Counted from the stretch's first letter, positions 52,612 through 61,322 are shown. The stretch: 64,000 bases of DNA from Labrys sp. KNU-23 (GCF_008330945.1 NZ_CP043489.1:930001-994000); one strand, 5' to 3'. The notes: a model not told the origin generated them from the letters alone. A program made the numbers and translations.

Positions 52612-54312
52612 ATGCAAAAGGGCTTTTGCTTCTTCCTTCTGGGTCTCCTCGGCCTGGCGGGAGCCTTCCTGCCATTCGCAACGAAGGCGAAGGCAGAAGA
52701 AGGGGCTCGCGTCATGCTGGTGCTCGACGCCTCGGGGTCGATGTGGGGCAAGGTGGGCGCCATCACCAAGATCGAAGCGGCCCGCCAAACTGTCGGCACC
52801 ATCTTGAAGGGCTGGCCCTCGGAGGATCATCTGGGATTGATTGCCTATGGCCACCGCCGCAAGGGCGACTGCGCTGACATCGAGATGCTCAAACCGGTCG
52901 GGCCTGTCGACGAGCAGGCCTTCATGGCCATGGTCGGCAGCCTGTCGCCCAAGGGCCGTACGCCGATGACCGACGCTGTGCGAGCCGCCGCCGACGCGAT
53001 GAAGGGTCAGGAAGGCCGAGCAACCATCATCCTGGTCTCGGACGGTGTTGAAACCTGCAACGCCGACCCCTGCGCGGTCGCCGCCAGCTTGAAGAAGGCC
53101 AATATCGGCCTCGTCGTCGACACCGTCGGCTTCGACATCAAGGATCCGGAAGCCAACCGCGAACTGCGCTGCATGGCAGAGGCCACGGGCGGCATCGCCC
53201 TGCAGGCCGAGGATGCCGGCGAACTCACCAAAGCCATCCAGCAAGCCGTCAATACCGCACAAGGCAACCCATCTCCGCCTGCTCCGGCCCCCGAACCCAA
53301 GAGCGAACCGAAGGCGGAGCTCAAGCCGGACTGGAACCTGACCGGCTATGCTCGGCTGGCCGCCGGCGACGATCCGCTCACCGACAATGTACGATGGGAA
53401 CTCACCCGCCCGGCACCGGAAGGCGTGACGCCTGAAACGGTGATGACCAGCTACAACGCCGACATCCACGAACAGGTTGCGCCGGGCGACTATATCCTGA
53501 CGCTGACGGCGGGACAGGCCAGCGTGCAGGCCCCCCTCACCATCAAGGCCGGTGAAATGAATCGCGTCGACATGGCGCTGAATGCCGGTCGCCTCGGACT
53601 GCGCGCCAAGCGGACGGCGACGGAAACTGCCCTGGAAAACGCGACCTGGACCGTCAAGGCCAAAGGCAGCACCGATGATTTGTTCACCAGCTATGATGCC
53701 GAGACGGCGATCATCCTGCCGGCGGGCGAATACAGCGTCACGCTCAAGCTCGGTACGTCCATTCAATCCCGCGACGTCGAGATCGCGCCGGCCGAAACGG
53801 TCCCCGTCGAGATCATTGCCGGCGTGGGCAAGCTCAAAGGCAAGGTCGCCTTCGTTTCCGGAGGTCCTCTCGCGAAAGACCCCCATGTGGAAATCCTCGC
53901 CGGAGCCGCACCTGTTGATGGCGAGTCCTTCCTGATCGATGCCTATGACGGCGAGCCCGTTTTCGACCTCGCAGCCGGCACCTATCGCGTTCATGTCCAT
54001 ATCGACGGCGTGGACCGCATTTTTCCCTTGGAAATCAAGGCCGGCGAGACGGTTACGGCCTCCTTCCCCCTCGATGCAGGCCTTGCCGCCCTCGACGCGC
54101 CGGGCGCGGATTCGGTGCGTATCACCAGTCCCGAGGTCGATATCTATGGGGAGGCGAAAGAAATCACCCGGATCTATACGCTGCCGGCGAACTACGTCCT
54201 GCCCGCCGGCAAATACAAGATCAGCGCCTGGAAGGGCGATGTCAGCCTCGTCCAGGACGTCGAGATCAAGGCGGGCATCCGCAACGAGGTGAAGCTGGCC
54301 CTGCCTCAATGA
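52612..54312 (+). CDS. Secreted VWA-domain protein with repeated beta-sandwich modules
   Basis: A 566-residue exported protein. TGGAG precedes the ATG at 52612. Signal peptide 1-28; von Willebrand A domain about 31-215 with the metal-site motif DASGS at 39-43 and the matching Thr (GRTPMTDAV) and Asp (ILVSDGVETC); a Pro/Glu/Lys linker (about 220-240); then four or five similar modules of about 80 residues, each containing a GDYxLTL / GEYSVTL / GTYRVHV / GKYKISA strand and a later V-x-I-K-A-G-E turn. The modules resemble PEGA/Ig-like folds. Metal-dependent adhesion or scaffolding in the envelope is the likely role. Confidence 0.88.
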   Translation: MQKGFCFFLLGLLGLAGAFLPFATKAKAEEGARVMLVLDASGSMWGKVGAITKIEAARQTVGTILKGWPSEDHLGLIAYGHRRKGDCADIEMLKPVGPVDEQAFMAMVGSLSPKGRTPMTDAVRAAADAMKGQEGRATIILVSDGVETCNADPCAVAASLKKANIGLVVDTVGFDIKDPEANRELRCMAEATGGIALQAEDAGELTKAIQQAVNTAQGNPSPPAPAPEPKSEPKAELKPDWNLTGYARLAAGDDPLTDNVRWELTRPAPEGVTPETVMTSYNADIHEQVAPGDYILTLTAGQASVQAPLTIKAGEMNRVDMALNAGRLGLRAKRTATETALENATWTVKAKGSTDDLFTSYDAETAIILPAGEYSVTLKLGTSIQSRDVEIAPAETVPVEIIAGVGKLKGKVAFVSGGPLAKDPHVEILAGAAPVDGESFLIDAYDGEPVFDLAAGTYRVHVHIDGVDRIFPLEIKAGETVTASFPLDAGLAALDAPGADSVRITSPEVDIYGEAKEITRIYTLPANYVLPAGKYKISAWKGDVSLVQDVEIKAGIRNEVKLALPQ

Positions 54313-54456
54313 TCCTGCCTTCGGGAGGGCAGCAACACCGAGAGCATCTCGGTGCCCTTGCCGTCCCTCTTCCCGATACAGGCGGGCGGCGGTTCGATGC
54401 CTCGATGCAAAGCAGAGGCCAGAGCGAGGAAGCGTTCTGCCAGGAACGCGCTTGCT

Positions 54457-54726
54457 TCAGGGAAACACCAGATATCGTCTCTTGGCGCCACTGCGCGTGT
54501 CGGCCATCCGCAGATCGATGGTGTCGACTTCCCCTTCGTGCCGAAGGCCGGCCACCACCCCGGTGACGGTCAAGTCCGGCCAGGCGCGCCGGATGGCCTC
54601 TCGAATCGCCTGTTCGACGTCCAGCTCCATTCGCGTCGGATCCGGCATGCTCCAATCCTCGAAGACGAGACCGAGCGTCCGCGCCAGCGTGATACGAAGC
54701 TGATCGTCGCTTGGAAGATCGGACAT
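54457..54726 (-). CDS. Small hypothetical protein, 89 residues
   Basis: AGGAACC precedes the ATG at 54726. The protein has an acidic helix (RMELDVEQAIREAIRRAW) and two short strands (TVTGVVAGLRHEGEVDTI). No family recognised. Coding status is supported only by the ribosome site and a plausible residue mix. Confidence 0.5.
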   Translation of the reverse strand: MSDLPSDDQLRITLARTLGLVFEDWSMPDPTRMELDVEQAIREAIRRAWPDLTVTGVVAGLRHEGEVDTIDLRMADTRSGAKRRYLVFP

Positions 54727-55063
54727 GCGAATGGTTCCTGGTGGCGTCGATCCCCATCATGCGCCGCTCCGACGGCAAATGAGAAGTGCCGCGTCGCCCG
54801 GGGCCATCACAAGCCTGGATGGAGGCGTGACCAGGCCGGAGCCGGCAGCCTTCTCCATCGCAAGGCGCCTTAACTCTACACAGTAGCAGTTTTCATTCGC
54901 AGGGGATTTGGAGTGTCAGCCTCCAGGCTGACATCTTGAAAACGAAGCGCTTGCCGGCAAGCAGGATGTCAGCCCCGCTCCATCACTTGATGGAGCTGTG
55001 AGGCTGACACTCCACATATCCCGCCCCCTTTTGTACAAACACAACTATAGTATCAGGGCGAAA
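54727..55063. other. 337-bp intergenic region with a palindromic element
   Basis: Bases 54727-54902 hold nothing recognisable. Bases 54903-55021 are the palindromic element listed separately. Confidence 0.6.
54903..55021. repeat. Palindromic element with terminal inverted repeats
   Basis: GGAGTGTCAGCCTC (54910-54923) and GAGGCTGACACTCC (55000-55013) are exact inverses, and GGGAT/ATCCC extend the ends. Inside are a second nested pair (AGGCTGACATC and GATGTCAGCC), the palindrome CTTGCCGGCAAG and the hairpin CTCCATC-ACTT-GATGGAG. About 119 bp, non-coding. It differs in sequence from the repeat family and the element at 52.4 kb. Confidence 0.8.
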
Positions 55064-55399
55064 TCAGATCGGCTTTGCCTTCAGGGCCGCAACCCAGTGA
55101 TCGAGCCGTTCCTTCAGGACCCGCTCACGCACGAAAGCAACCTCTTCTTCCTCGAGTTCTTCGACGACCTCCAGGCTGAAGGCGCGCTCTCCATGCTGCT
55201 TCCAGGCAGACTGCAAGGCCTGATTCAGGCTGACACCCTGGCCCAGGGTGAACCAGAGCCTGTTGCGGATCTTGGAGAGATCCGGCGCCCGGCCGACCCA
55301 GCAATCTCCGGTCTCGGCGCAGCGGACGGCATAGATCCCGCCCGCGACCTTACGTTTCTTATAGGCGTCGACAACCGCCCTGCGATCTTCACGTTTCAT
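55064..55399 (-). CDS. GIY-YIG nuclease-fold protein
   Basis: A 111-residue protein. GGIYAVRCAETGDCWVGRAPDLSKI gives the GIY and a WVG in place of YIG, with the conserved Arg in the following helix (KIRNRLWFTLGQG) and a Glu further on. This is the minimal single-domain type found as stand-alone genes; whether it is an active nuclease with the altered YIG is unknown. The basic N terminus (KREDRRAVVDAYKKRK) may bind nucleic acid. Confidence 0.85.
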   Translation of the reverse strand: MKREDRRAVVDAYKKRKVAGGIYAVRCAETGDCWVGRAPDLSKIRNRLWFTLGQGVSLNQALQSAWKQHGERAFSLEVVEELEEEEVAFVRERVLKERLDHWVAALKAKPI

Positions 55400-55477
55400 A
55401 GGCGGCCTCCTTCGGCCGAACCGGAATGGCGTTGCAATTGAGGGCAGCCCTAAACCAGATCGGGTCGCCGCACAATA

Positions 55478-55520
55478 TTACCCGGGTATATTGACATAAA
55501 ATATTTTACCCGGATACAAT
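55478..55520 (+). promoter_or_regulatory. Sigma-70 type promoter with repeated TTACCCGG operator sites
   Basis: TTGACA at 55491-55496 and TACAAT at 55515-55520, spaced 18 bp, form a near-consensus housekeeping promoter, 80 bp before the DUF1330-like gene. It is flanked and overlapped by two 11-mers, TTACCCGGGTA (55478-55488) and TTACCCGGATA (55506-55516), 28 bp apart. The second covers the spacer and -10, so a bound protein would block transcription. No regulator gene is adjacent. Confidence 0.75.
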
Positions 55521-55598
55521 ACGGATACGTCATCGCCTGCCGGTCCGGCGGCGGATGTCCGCTTGCCTGGGCCGCCCCCCCAATGCCGAGGAAAATCC

Positions 55599-56024
55599 AT
55601 GCCGCCCTTTCTCTCTCCCACACAGGAGGCCGGACGAGCCTTCGTGATGCGGGGCCTTGCCGGGCCCGTCATCATGCTCAATCTCCTGCGCTTTCATGAG
55701 GTCGCCGACTATTCGGCTTTCCCGGATCTCGCTCCCTCCACGCCAATCAGCGGCGAGGAGGCCTTTCGGCGCTATGTCGTCCATACCTTGCCCTTCCTGT
55801 CCCGGAGCGGCGGTGAGCTGCTGTTTCTCGGGGCCGGCGGTGCCTTCCTGATCGGGCCCGGAACGGAACGATGGGACCAGGTCATGCTTGTGCGGCAGGC
55901 CTCCGTGCAGAGCTTCCTCGCCTTTGCCGACGACCAAGCCTATCTCGCCGGGCTCGGGCACCGCACCGCCGCCCTGGCCGATTCACGCCTGTTGCCGCTC
56001 ACGCAGCTGTCGATCCCCGCCTGA
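55599..56024 (+). CDS. DUF1330-like ferredoxin-fold protein
   Basis: A 141-residue protein. GAGGAAAATCC precedes the ATG at 55599. PVIMLNLLRFHEVADYSAF, ERWDQVMLVRQASVQSFLAF and a C-terminal SRLLPL strand match the dimeric alpha-beta barrel of DUF1330/NIPSNAP-like proteins; function is unknown. It follows a strong, apparently regulated promoter and is 74 bp before a MATE pump, so the two are probably one operon. Confidence 0.8.
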   Translation: MPPFLSPTQEAGRAFVMRGLAGPVIMLNLLRFHEVADYSAFPDLAPSTPISGEEAFRRYVVHTLPFLSRSGGELLFLGAGGAFLIGPGTERWDQVMLVRQASVQSFLAFADDQAYLAGLGHRTAALADSRLLPLTQLSIPA

Positions 56025-56098
56025 TTTCCACCTCCCGATTTCCGGCATGCACCTGGCGGCCCGCCGCCCGGAATGCATCCGCTCGCCCGGAGCCCGCC

Positions 56099-57451
56099 AT
56101 GTCATCCTCTTCCCCCTCCCGCCCCCTGTGGCGCCTCTATCTCGGCATTCTCCTGCCGATGATGCTGACCAATGTCCTCCAGGCTGCCTCCGGCACGCTC
56201 GACGGCATCTGGATCGGCCAACTTCTCGGTCTCCAGGCCATTGCCGCGGTATCGGCCTTCTTTCCGATCCTGTTCCTGGCGCTCTCGCTGGTGATCGGCC
56301 TGAGCAGCGGCGCCGCCGTGCTGATCGGCCAGGCCTGGGGCGCGGGCGATCGGCTGCGGGTACGGGGTATCGCCGCGACCGCCATTATGATGATGCTCGC
56401 CGTCAGCCTGCCGATCGCCCTCTTCGGCAACTTCGCCCTCCCGAGCCTGTTGCAGGCACTGGGCACGCCTGCGGCGGTCCTGCCGGCCGCCGTCGACTAT
56501 GCACGCCTGATGACGGCCGGCTGCCCCGTCATCTTCCTGCTCTGGCTTGTGACTTCGATGAGCAGGGGCGTCGGCGACGCCGTCTCGCCGCTTTTCGTGC
56601 TCCTCATCGCAACCGCTTTGTCTCTTGCTGCCACGCCGGCCCTGATCGAGGGCTGGGCAGGACTGCCCCGTCTTGGCGTCGCGAGCGCCGCCATCTCCAC
56701 CATCGTCGCCTATGCGCTGTCACTGCTCTGGCTCGCCTGGCACTGGCGCCGCCGCCGGCATCCGCTCGCGCCGACGGTCTGGCTGTCACCCGCGTTCGAC
56801 GTTTCGTTCGCTCGAGCGATCCTGCGTATCGGCTTGCCGACGGCCGGCCAGATGATGAGCATAGCGGTGGCGGAACTGGTGCTGCTCGGCCTGGTGAACC
56901 GGCACGGTGTCGGCGCCACCGCCAGCTACGGCGCCATCAACCAGATCATGAGCTGGGTGCAGTTCCCGGTGATGTCGCTGGGAATCACGGCGACAGTCCT
57001 GGCCTCCCATAGCATCGGCGCAGGCAGGCTGGGCGCGGTCGGGCCTATCCTGGCAACCGGGCTGCGTCTGAACCTGGTCACGACAGGCACCTTTGTGGGT
57101 GCCGCCTATCTGCTTGCCCCGGCCGCCATCGGCCTGTTCATCACCGATGCCGCCACGGCTCTTGCCGCCGTGGATCTCCTCCATATCGTGCTGTGGAGCG
57201 TGGTGCTCGCAGGCTGGTCGGCGGTGCTCAGCGGCATCATGCGGGCGGATGGCACGGTGCTGGCACCGACAGGCCTGTTCATGGTCGCCATCACCCTGGT
57301 CGAGGTGCCGGTGGCCTTTCTGCTCGATGCGCAGATCGGCCTGCCTGGCATCTGGATCGGCTATGCTGCAGGATTCGCCGCGAATCTGCTGCTCCAGGCC
57401 GGCTTCTATGGCTTGGTCTGGTCGAAGAGGCCGGCACGGCAGTTGACATGA
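56099..57451 (+). CDS. MATE family efflux transporter
   Basis: A 450-residue antiporter with 12 predicted helices in two halves (first LYLGILLPMMLTNVLQAASGTLDGIWIGQLLG; second ILRIGLPTAGQMMSIAVAELVLLGLVNRHG, each split in the protein by short loops). GGAG precedes the ATG at 56099. It is only distantly similar to the MATE protein at 22074 and keeps NorM-type features such as the SGIMRADGTVLAPT loop. Probably induced together with the DUF1330-like gene. Confidence 0.92.
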   Translation: MSSSSPSRPLWRLYLGILLPMMLTNVLQAASGTLDGIWIGQLLGLQAIAAVSAFFPILFLALSLVIGLSSGAAVLIGQAWGAGDRLRVRGIAATAIMMMLAVSLPIALFGNFALPSLLQALGTPAAVLPAAVDYARLMTAGCPVIFLLWLVTSMSRGVGDAVSPLFVLLIATALSLAATPALIEGWAGLPRLGVASAAISTIVAYALSLLWLAWHWRRRRHPLAPTVWLSPAFDVSFARAILRIGLPTAGQMMSIAVAELVLLGLVNRHGVGATASYGAINQIMSWVQFPVMSLGITATVLASHSIGAGRLGAVGPILATGLRLNLVTTGTFVGAAYLLAPAAIGLFITDAATALAAVDLLHIVLWSVVLAGWSAVLSGIMRADGTVLAPTGLFMVAITLVEVPVAFLLDAQIGLPGIWIGYAAGFAANLLLQAGFYGLVWSKRPARQLT

Positions 57452-57466
57452 GGGTGAGGCCGGATA

Positions 57467-58411
57467 TCAGGCCGGGAGGCTCTCCCCGCCCTTAGGCCTG
57501 AAGCGCGCATTCAACAGATCGGCGATTTGCCCGCGTGCACGTTCAGCCTCCGGCAGCGGCAGCAGCATCCAGGCATGCACCATGCCGGCCTGCTCGACGA
57601 GTTCGACGGCCTGTCCCGCCGCCTCCAGGCGCTGCACCAATCTGTGGGCCTCGGGATTGAGGAGATCGGCGGTACCGGTCATGATGGCGACCGGCGCCAA
57701 CCCCCGCATCTCGCCATAGAGCGGACTGATGCCGGGATCGTCCAGCGGCAGGTCGCCGGCATAAAGAAGTGCGGCCGCCCGGGCAGCCTCCGGCGTGATC
57801 ACGGGATCATGGGGCCTGTGCGCCAGTGTCGCCGGATCGTTCATGGTGAGGTCGAGCCAGGGCGAGAGCAGGACGATCTGGCCGGGCTGGGGGTGGCCGG
57901 CCGCAACCAAGGCCTGGGCCAACGCGAGCGCAAGCCCACCGCCAGCCGAATCGCCCATCACCACCATGCGCTCCGGGGCGAAATGGGCGCATAGATCCGT
58001 GTAATGCGCCAGCACGCTCGCCAGCGCCTCCCGATGACCGCTTTCCGGAGCCAACGGGTAGAAAGGCACCGTGACACTGCAGCCGGTGCGGCGGATCAGA
58101 TCGTCGAGAAAGCGCCAATGCAGGAAGCTGATCGCGAACGAATAAGCACCGCCATGCAGGTAGAGCAGGTGGAAGGGCGCTTTGCCGCCGTCCCGCGGTC
58201 CGAGATGGAACACCCGGTCGCCATGCGCCACTTCCTGCCGGATCTCACACAGGTTCCGCAGGCGGCCGGAGGGCAGCGCAGGGCCGGTCCGGCGGCTCAG
58301 GCGGATCAATGCCTGCAGAACCGGCGGCCTTGCCCAATCCTTCACCCTGAGCAGACGAAACAGGCCATGGAGCGAGCGCAAGGCGAGACTGGGTTCGGCG
58401 ACCTCCGCCAT
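57467..58411 (-). CDS. Alpha/beta hydrolase, hormone-sensitive-lipase type esterase
   Basis: A 314-residue esterase of family IV. Oxyanion motif HGGAY, nucleophile GDSAGGG, catalytic Asp in TGTADLLNPE and His in GMVHAWMLL are all present in order. It would hydrolyse short-chain acyl esters. I start it at the ATG at 58411; a longer frame overlaps the small membrane protein gene that ends at 58458, 46 bp upstream on the same strand, and is unlikely. Confidence 0.9.
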   Translation of the reverse strand: MAEVAEPSLALRSLHGLFRLLRVKDWARPPVLQALIRLSRRTGPALPSGRLRNLCEIRQEVAHGDRVFHLGPRDGGKAPFHLLYLHGGAYSFAISFLHWRFLDDLIRRTGCSVTVPFYPLAPESGHREALASVLAHYTDLCAHFAPERMVVMGDSAGGGLALALAQALVAAGHPQPGQIVLLSPWLDLTMNDPATLAHRPHDPVITPEAARAAALLYAGDLPLDDPGISPLYGEMRGLAPVAIMTGTADLLNPEAHRLVQRLEAAGQAVELVEQAGMVHAWMLLPLPEAERARGQIADLLNARFRPKGGESLPA

Positions 58412-58457
58412 CCCGCCGCCGGGCGGCGTCTCGGGAGTCGCCTTAGGCCCCTCCGTC

Positions 58458-58715
58458 TTAGGACCCGACGCTTTCACGCTTGAAAATCGACTCGACCCGG
58501 CTGGCCTGCCTGAGGAAGACGAAAATGGCATAGAAGGCCATGAGGCCGAAGACGCATTGCAGGATGATCTCGACCGTGGGTCCGAGCTGGAAAAATCCCG
58601 CCAGCGCCCAGCCGGAAGCCCAAGCCGCACCGAGCAGTTCGGTGCCGATCAGAATGGCGGCCGAGCAAACGGTGATCAGGCTGGTCCAATTGATGGATTT
58701 TTCAGAGCTGGGCAA
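58458..58715 (-). CDS. Small membrane protein with two helices
   Basis: An 85-residue protein with hydrophobic helices at about 10-42 and 50-68 and a basic tail (RQASRVESIFKRES). GGGAG lies upstream of the ATG. No family recognised with certainty; similar two-helix proteins next to hydrolases are common. It is probably co-transcribed with the esterase. Confidence 0.65.
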   Translation of the reverse strand: MPSSEKSINWTSLITVCSAAILIGTELLGAAWASGWALAGFFQLGPTVEIILQCVFGLMAFYAIFVFLRQASRVESIFKRESVGS

Positions 58716-58793
58716 AATCGGCTCCCTGGCGGCTTCCGTGAACGTCGACCCATGCCTCTATACCATCGCGCCGCGCTTTGCTACGCCCCTTCT

Positions 58794-58893
58794 GGAGCAA
58801 AACGCGTGATGGCGAAAACGCATTTTTGCTCTAACTCTTTGTTTCGACGCGCCTTTGCGATTCTTGGTGATTCCGCCGGAGCGCGAAACGCTG
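58794..58893 (-). repeat. Dispersed palindromic repeat, copy 7
   Basis: Minus-strand copy: AGCGTTTCGCGCTCCGGCG, then GAATCACCAAGAATCGCAAA, GGCGCGTCGAAACAAAGAGTT, AGAGCAAAAATGCGTTTTCG and a closing CACGCGTTTTGCTCC. It fills most of the gap between the small membrane protein gene and the divergent gamma-glutamyltransferase-like gene. Confidence 0.8.
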
Positions 58894-58929
58894 TAGATGA
58901 CAAATCGTCCATGAAAGCCGCACTGCCCT

Positions 58930-60516
58930 ATGGAAACGCCCGTCTTCGGTCATGCCGCCGTCGCAACGCCCCATCATCCGGCCAGCGAAACCGGCCAACG
59001 CATCCTGATCCAGGGCGGCAACGCCATCGAGGCGATGATCGCCATGGCGGCCACCATCGCCGTCACCTATCCACATATGAATGGCATCGGCGGCGACGGT
59101 TTCTGGCTGGTGGCCGACAAGAACCGCCGCGTCCGGGCAATCCAGGCCTGCGGCCCCGCCGGTAGCCGGGCCACCATCTCGGCTTTGCGCGATCTCGGCT
59201 ATGACGAAGTGCCGTCTCGCGGCGTCCTTTCCAGCCTCACGGTTCCTGGCGCAATCGCCGGCTGGCAGATCGCCGCCGACATGGCGAGGGCCTTCGGCGG
59301 CCGGCTGCCCATCGCCGTACTGCTGGAAGACGCCATCCGCCATGCCCGCGACGGCCTTGCCGTATCGGCTTCGCAAGTCCGCGTCGAAGCGGCCGACATC
59401 GACGAGCTCAAAATCGTGCCGGGCTTCGCCGCCCAGTTCATGCCGTCGGGCGAAGCTCCCAAGGCCGGCGACCGTCTGGTCCAGCCGGCGCTCGCGGGTT
59501 TGCTGGAACAACTCGCCCATGCCGGCCTCCACGATTTCTATCGTGGCGACGCCGCCCGCGAAATCGCCGCCGATCTCGACCGCGCCGGCGCCCTGGTCAC
59601 GCGGGAGGATTTTCGACGCTATGAAGCGCGACTGCGCGAACCGCTGAGCCTTGCCCTGCCTGGAGTCACGCTCCATAGCCTGCCACCGCCGACACAGGGG
59701 CTGTCCACCCTGATCATTCTCGGTCTTGCCGAGCGCCTCGGCCTCAAGCGGGCCGGCGGTTTCGAACACATCCATGGCCTGGTCGAGGCGACCAAGCGGG
59801 CGGCGGCCATCCGCGACCGCGAAATTGCCGATCCCGTTTCGATGAGCGTCGATCCGGTCGCCTTCCTTACGCCTGCTTTCCTGGAGCGCGAAGCCGCGGC
59901 GATTTCGATGGCGCGCGCCGCCGCTTCGCCGCTGCCGGGTGTCAAGGGCGACACCGTCTGGATGGGTGCGATCGACAAGGAAGGCCTTGCCGTCAGCTAT
60001 ATCCAGTCGATCTATTGGGATTATGGCTCGGGCCTCGTTCTGCCGAAGACCGGCTTGCTGATGCAGAACCGTGGCATGGCCTTTTCGCTGGACGCCCGCT
60101 CGCCGCGCGCCCTGGCCCCGGGGCGCCTGCCCTTCCACACCCTTGCCCCAGCCATGGCGCTGTTCTCGGATGGGCGGGTAATGCCCTTCGGCACCATGGG
60201 CGGCGACGCCCAGCCGCAGATCCTGGCGCAATTGTTCTCACGCTATCGCCTGGGCGAAAGCCTCGCCGCTTCCATCGACGCCCCGCGTTTCGTCCTCGCC
60301 CGCGACGAGAAAGAAAGAAAACCCGTGCTGAGGCTGGAAGACCGCTTCGACGAGAGCCTTCTCAACGCGCTCGACCGTGGTGGTCATCCCATCGACATCG
60401 GCGAGGCCTATGCAGACGGTTTCGGCCATGCCGGCGCGCTCGTCCGCCATACCAGGGACGGGCGCGTCGAGGCCGTGCACGACCCACGCGCCGACGGCGG
60501 TGCCCTCGGCCTTTAG
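58930..60516 (+). CDS. Gamma-glutamyltransferase-like hydrolase (Ntn fold)
   Basis: A 528-residue self-processing enzyme. GGNAIEAMIA and MNGIGGDGFWLV are family motifs of the large subunit; the autocleavage nucleophile is Thr342 in GDTVWMGAIDKEG, aligned with the first Thr of the usual TTH; PPTQG replaces the common P-x-S-S-G region. No signal peptide is seen, so unlike classical periplasmic GGT it looks cytoplasmic, as in oxamate-amidohydrolase-type members. Substrate unproven. The C terminus DPRADGGALGL is standard. Confidence 0.9.
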   Translation: METPVFGHAAVATPHHPASETGQRILIQGGNAIEAMIAMAATIAVTYPHMNGIGGDGFWLVADKNRRVRAIQACGPAGSRATISALRDLGYDEVPSRGVLSSLTVPGAIAGWQIAADMARAFGGRLPIAVLLEDAIRHARDGLAVSASQVRVEAADIDELKIVPGFAAQFMPSGEAPKAGDRLVQPALAGLLEQLAHAGLHDFYRGDAAREIAADLDRAGALVTREDFRRYEARLREPLSLALPGVTLHSLPPPTQGLSTLIILGLAERLGLKRAGGFEHIHGLVEATKRAAAIRDREIADPVSMSVDPVAFLTPAFLEREAAAISMARAAASPLPGVKGDTVWMGAIDKEGLAVSYIQSIYWDYGSGLVLPKTGLLMQNRGMAFSLDARSPRALAPGRLPFHTLAPAMALFSDGRVMPFGTMGGDAQPQILAQLFSRYRLGESLAASIDAPRFVLARDEKERKPVLRLEDRFDESLLNALDRGGHPIDIGEAYADGFGHAGALVRHTRDGRVEAVHDPRADGGALGL

Positions 60517-60617
60517 AGCACCGCACTAAAAAACGATGTGAAAACAATAATATACAACATCGACCTCGTTTCCAAAATCAGGTTCGATGTTGCAGAGCTT
60601 GTTATGGACGTTTGAGA

Positions 60618-61322
60618 ATGGCGACACGTTACGCGATCTATTATGTGCCCGCTGCGGACACGGCGCTCTGGCGCTTCGGCAGCGAAGTCCTGGGTTACGA
60701 CGCCTTCACCGGCCAGGACGTGCCACAATGGCACCCTGCCGCTACAACCGCTTCCGCCTGGCACGAGATGACCGCCGATCCCCGGCTCTACGGCTTCCAC
60801 GCCACCTTGAAGGCGCCGTTCCGCGCCGCCGATGACCAGGATGATGCCGCAATCACATCGAACTTCATGGCCTTCGCAAAGGCCCATCGCCCGGTCGATC
60901 TCGGTGCCTGGATCATCAGGCCGATCCCCTCCTCGCGCGACGGCCGCGCCTTTCTCGCCATGGTCCCGGCAAAGCCGCCCGGTGAACTGGCCGAACTCGA
61001 GGGCAGCATCGTGCGCCATTTCGACGGGCTGCGCGCACCACTCACCCCGGCCGAAATCGCCCGCCGCAACCCGGATCGCCTGAGCGAACGCCAGCGCGCC
61101 TATCTCCACGCCCATGGCTACCCCCACGTGCTCGAAGAATTCCGCTTCCACATGACGCTGTCCGGCGCCATCGAGAACGCTGCGGCCATCGGTGAGCGCC
61201 TGGACCAGCGGGCAAAGGAGCTTGAGGTTGTTCCTCACCTGTGCATCGACCGTCTCGGCCTGTTCCGCCAGGAGGACAGCGGGCGTTTCCGGGTCATCGA
61301 CGTCGCCTTGCTCCAGGGCTGA
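60618..61322 (+). CDS. DUF1045 protein, 2H phosphoesterase-like
   Basis: A 234-residue protein. Two His-x-Thr/Ser motifs, HATLKAP and HMTLSG, are the paired catalytic signatures of the 2H phosphoesterase superfamily; the N terminus RYAIYYVPAADTALWRFGSEVLG is typical of DUF1045, often encoded near phosphonate-use genes. No phn genes are in this window. It follows the GGT-like gene by 101 bp; an imperfect CAACATCG/CGATGTTG hairpin (about 60555-60594) lies between them. Confidence 0.88.
   Translation: MATRYAIYYVPAADTALWRFGSEVLGYDAFTGQDVPQWHPAATTASAWHEMTADPRLYGFHATLKAPFRAADDQDDAAITSNFMAFAKAHRPVDLGAWIIRPIPSSRDGRAFLAMVPAKPPGELAELEGSIVRHFDGLRAPLTPAEIARRNPDRLSERQRAYLHAHGYPHVLEEFRFHMTLSGAIENAAAIGERLDQRAKELEVVPHLCIDRLGLFRQEDSGRFRVIDVALLQG

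Noticed and set aside
52474..54309. 611-codon minus-strand frame opposite the VWA gene
   Set aside because: Antisense to a protein with a clear signal peptide and VWA motif; no recognisable domain in the minus-strand product.
33211..58893. The dispersed repeats as a CRISPR array
   Set aside because: Copies are kilobases apart, in both orientations, imperfect and without spacers or cas genes.
58831..60231. 466-codon minus-strand frame opposite the GGT-like gene
   Set aside because: Antisense to an enzyme with conserved motifs and overlaps a dispersed repeat.
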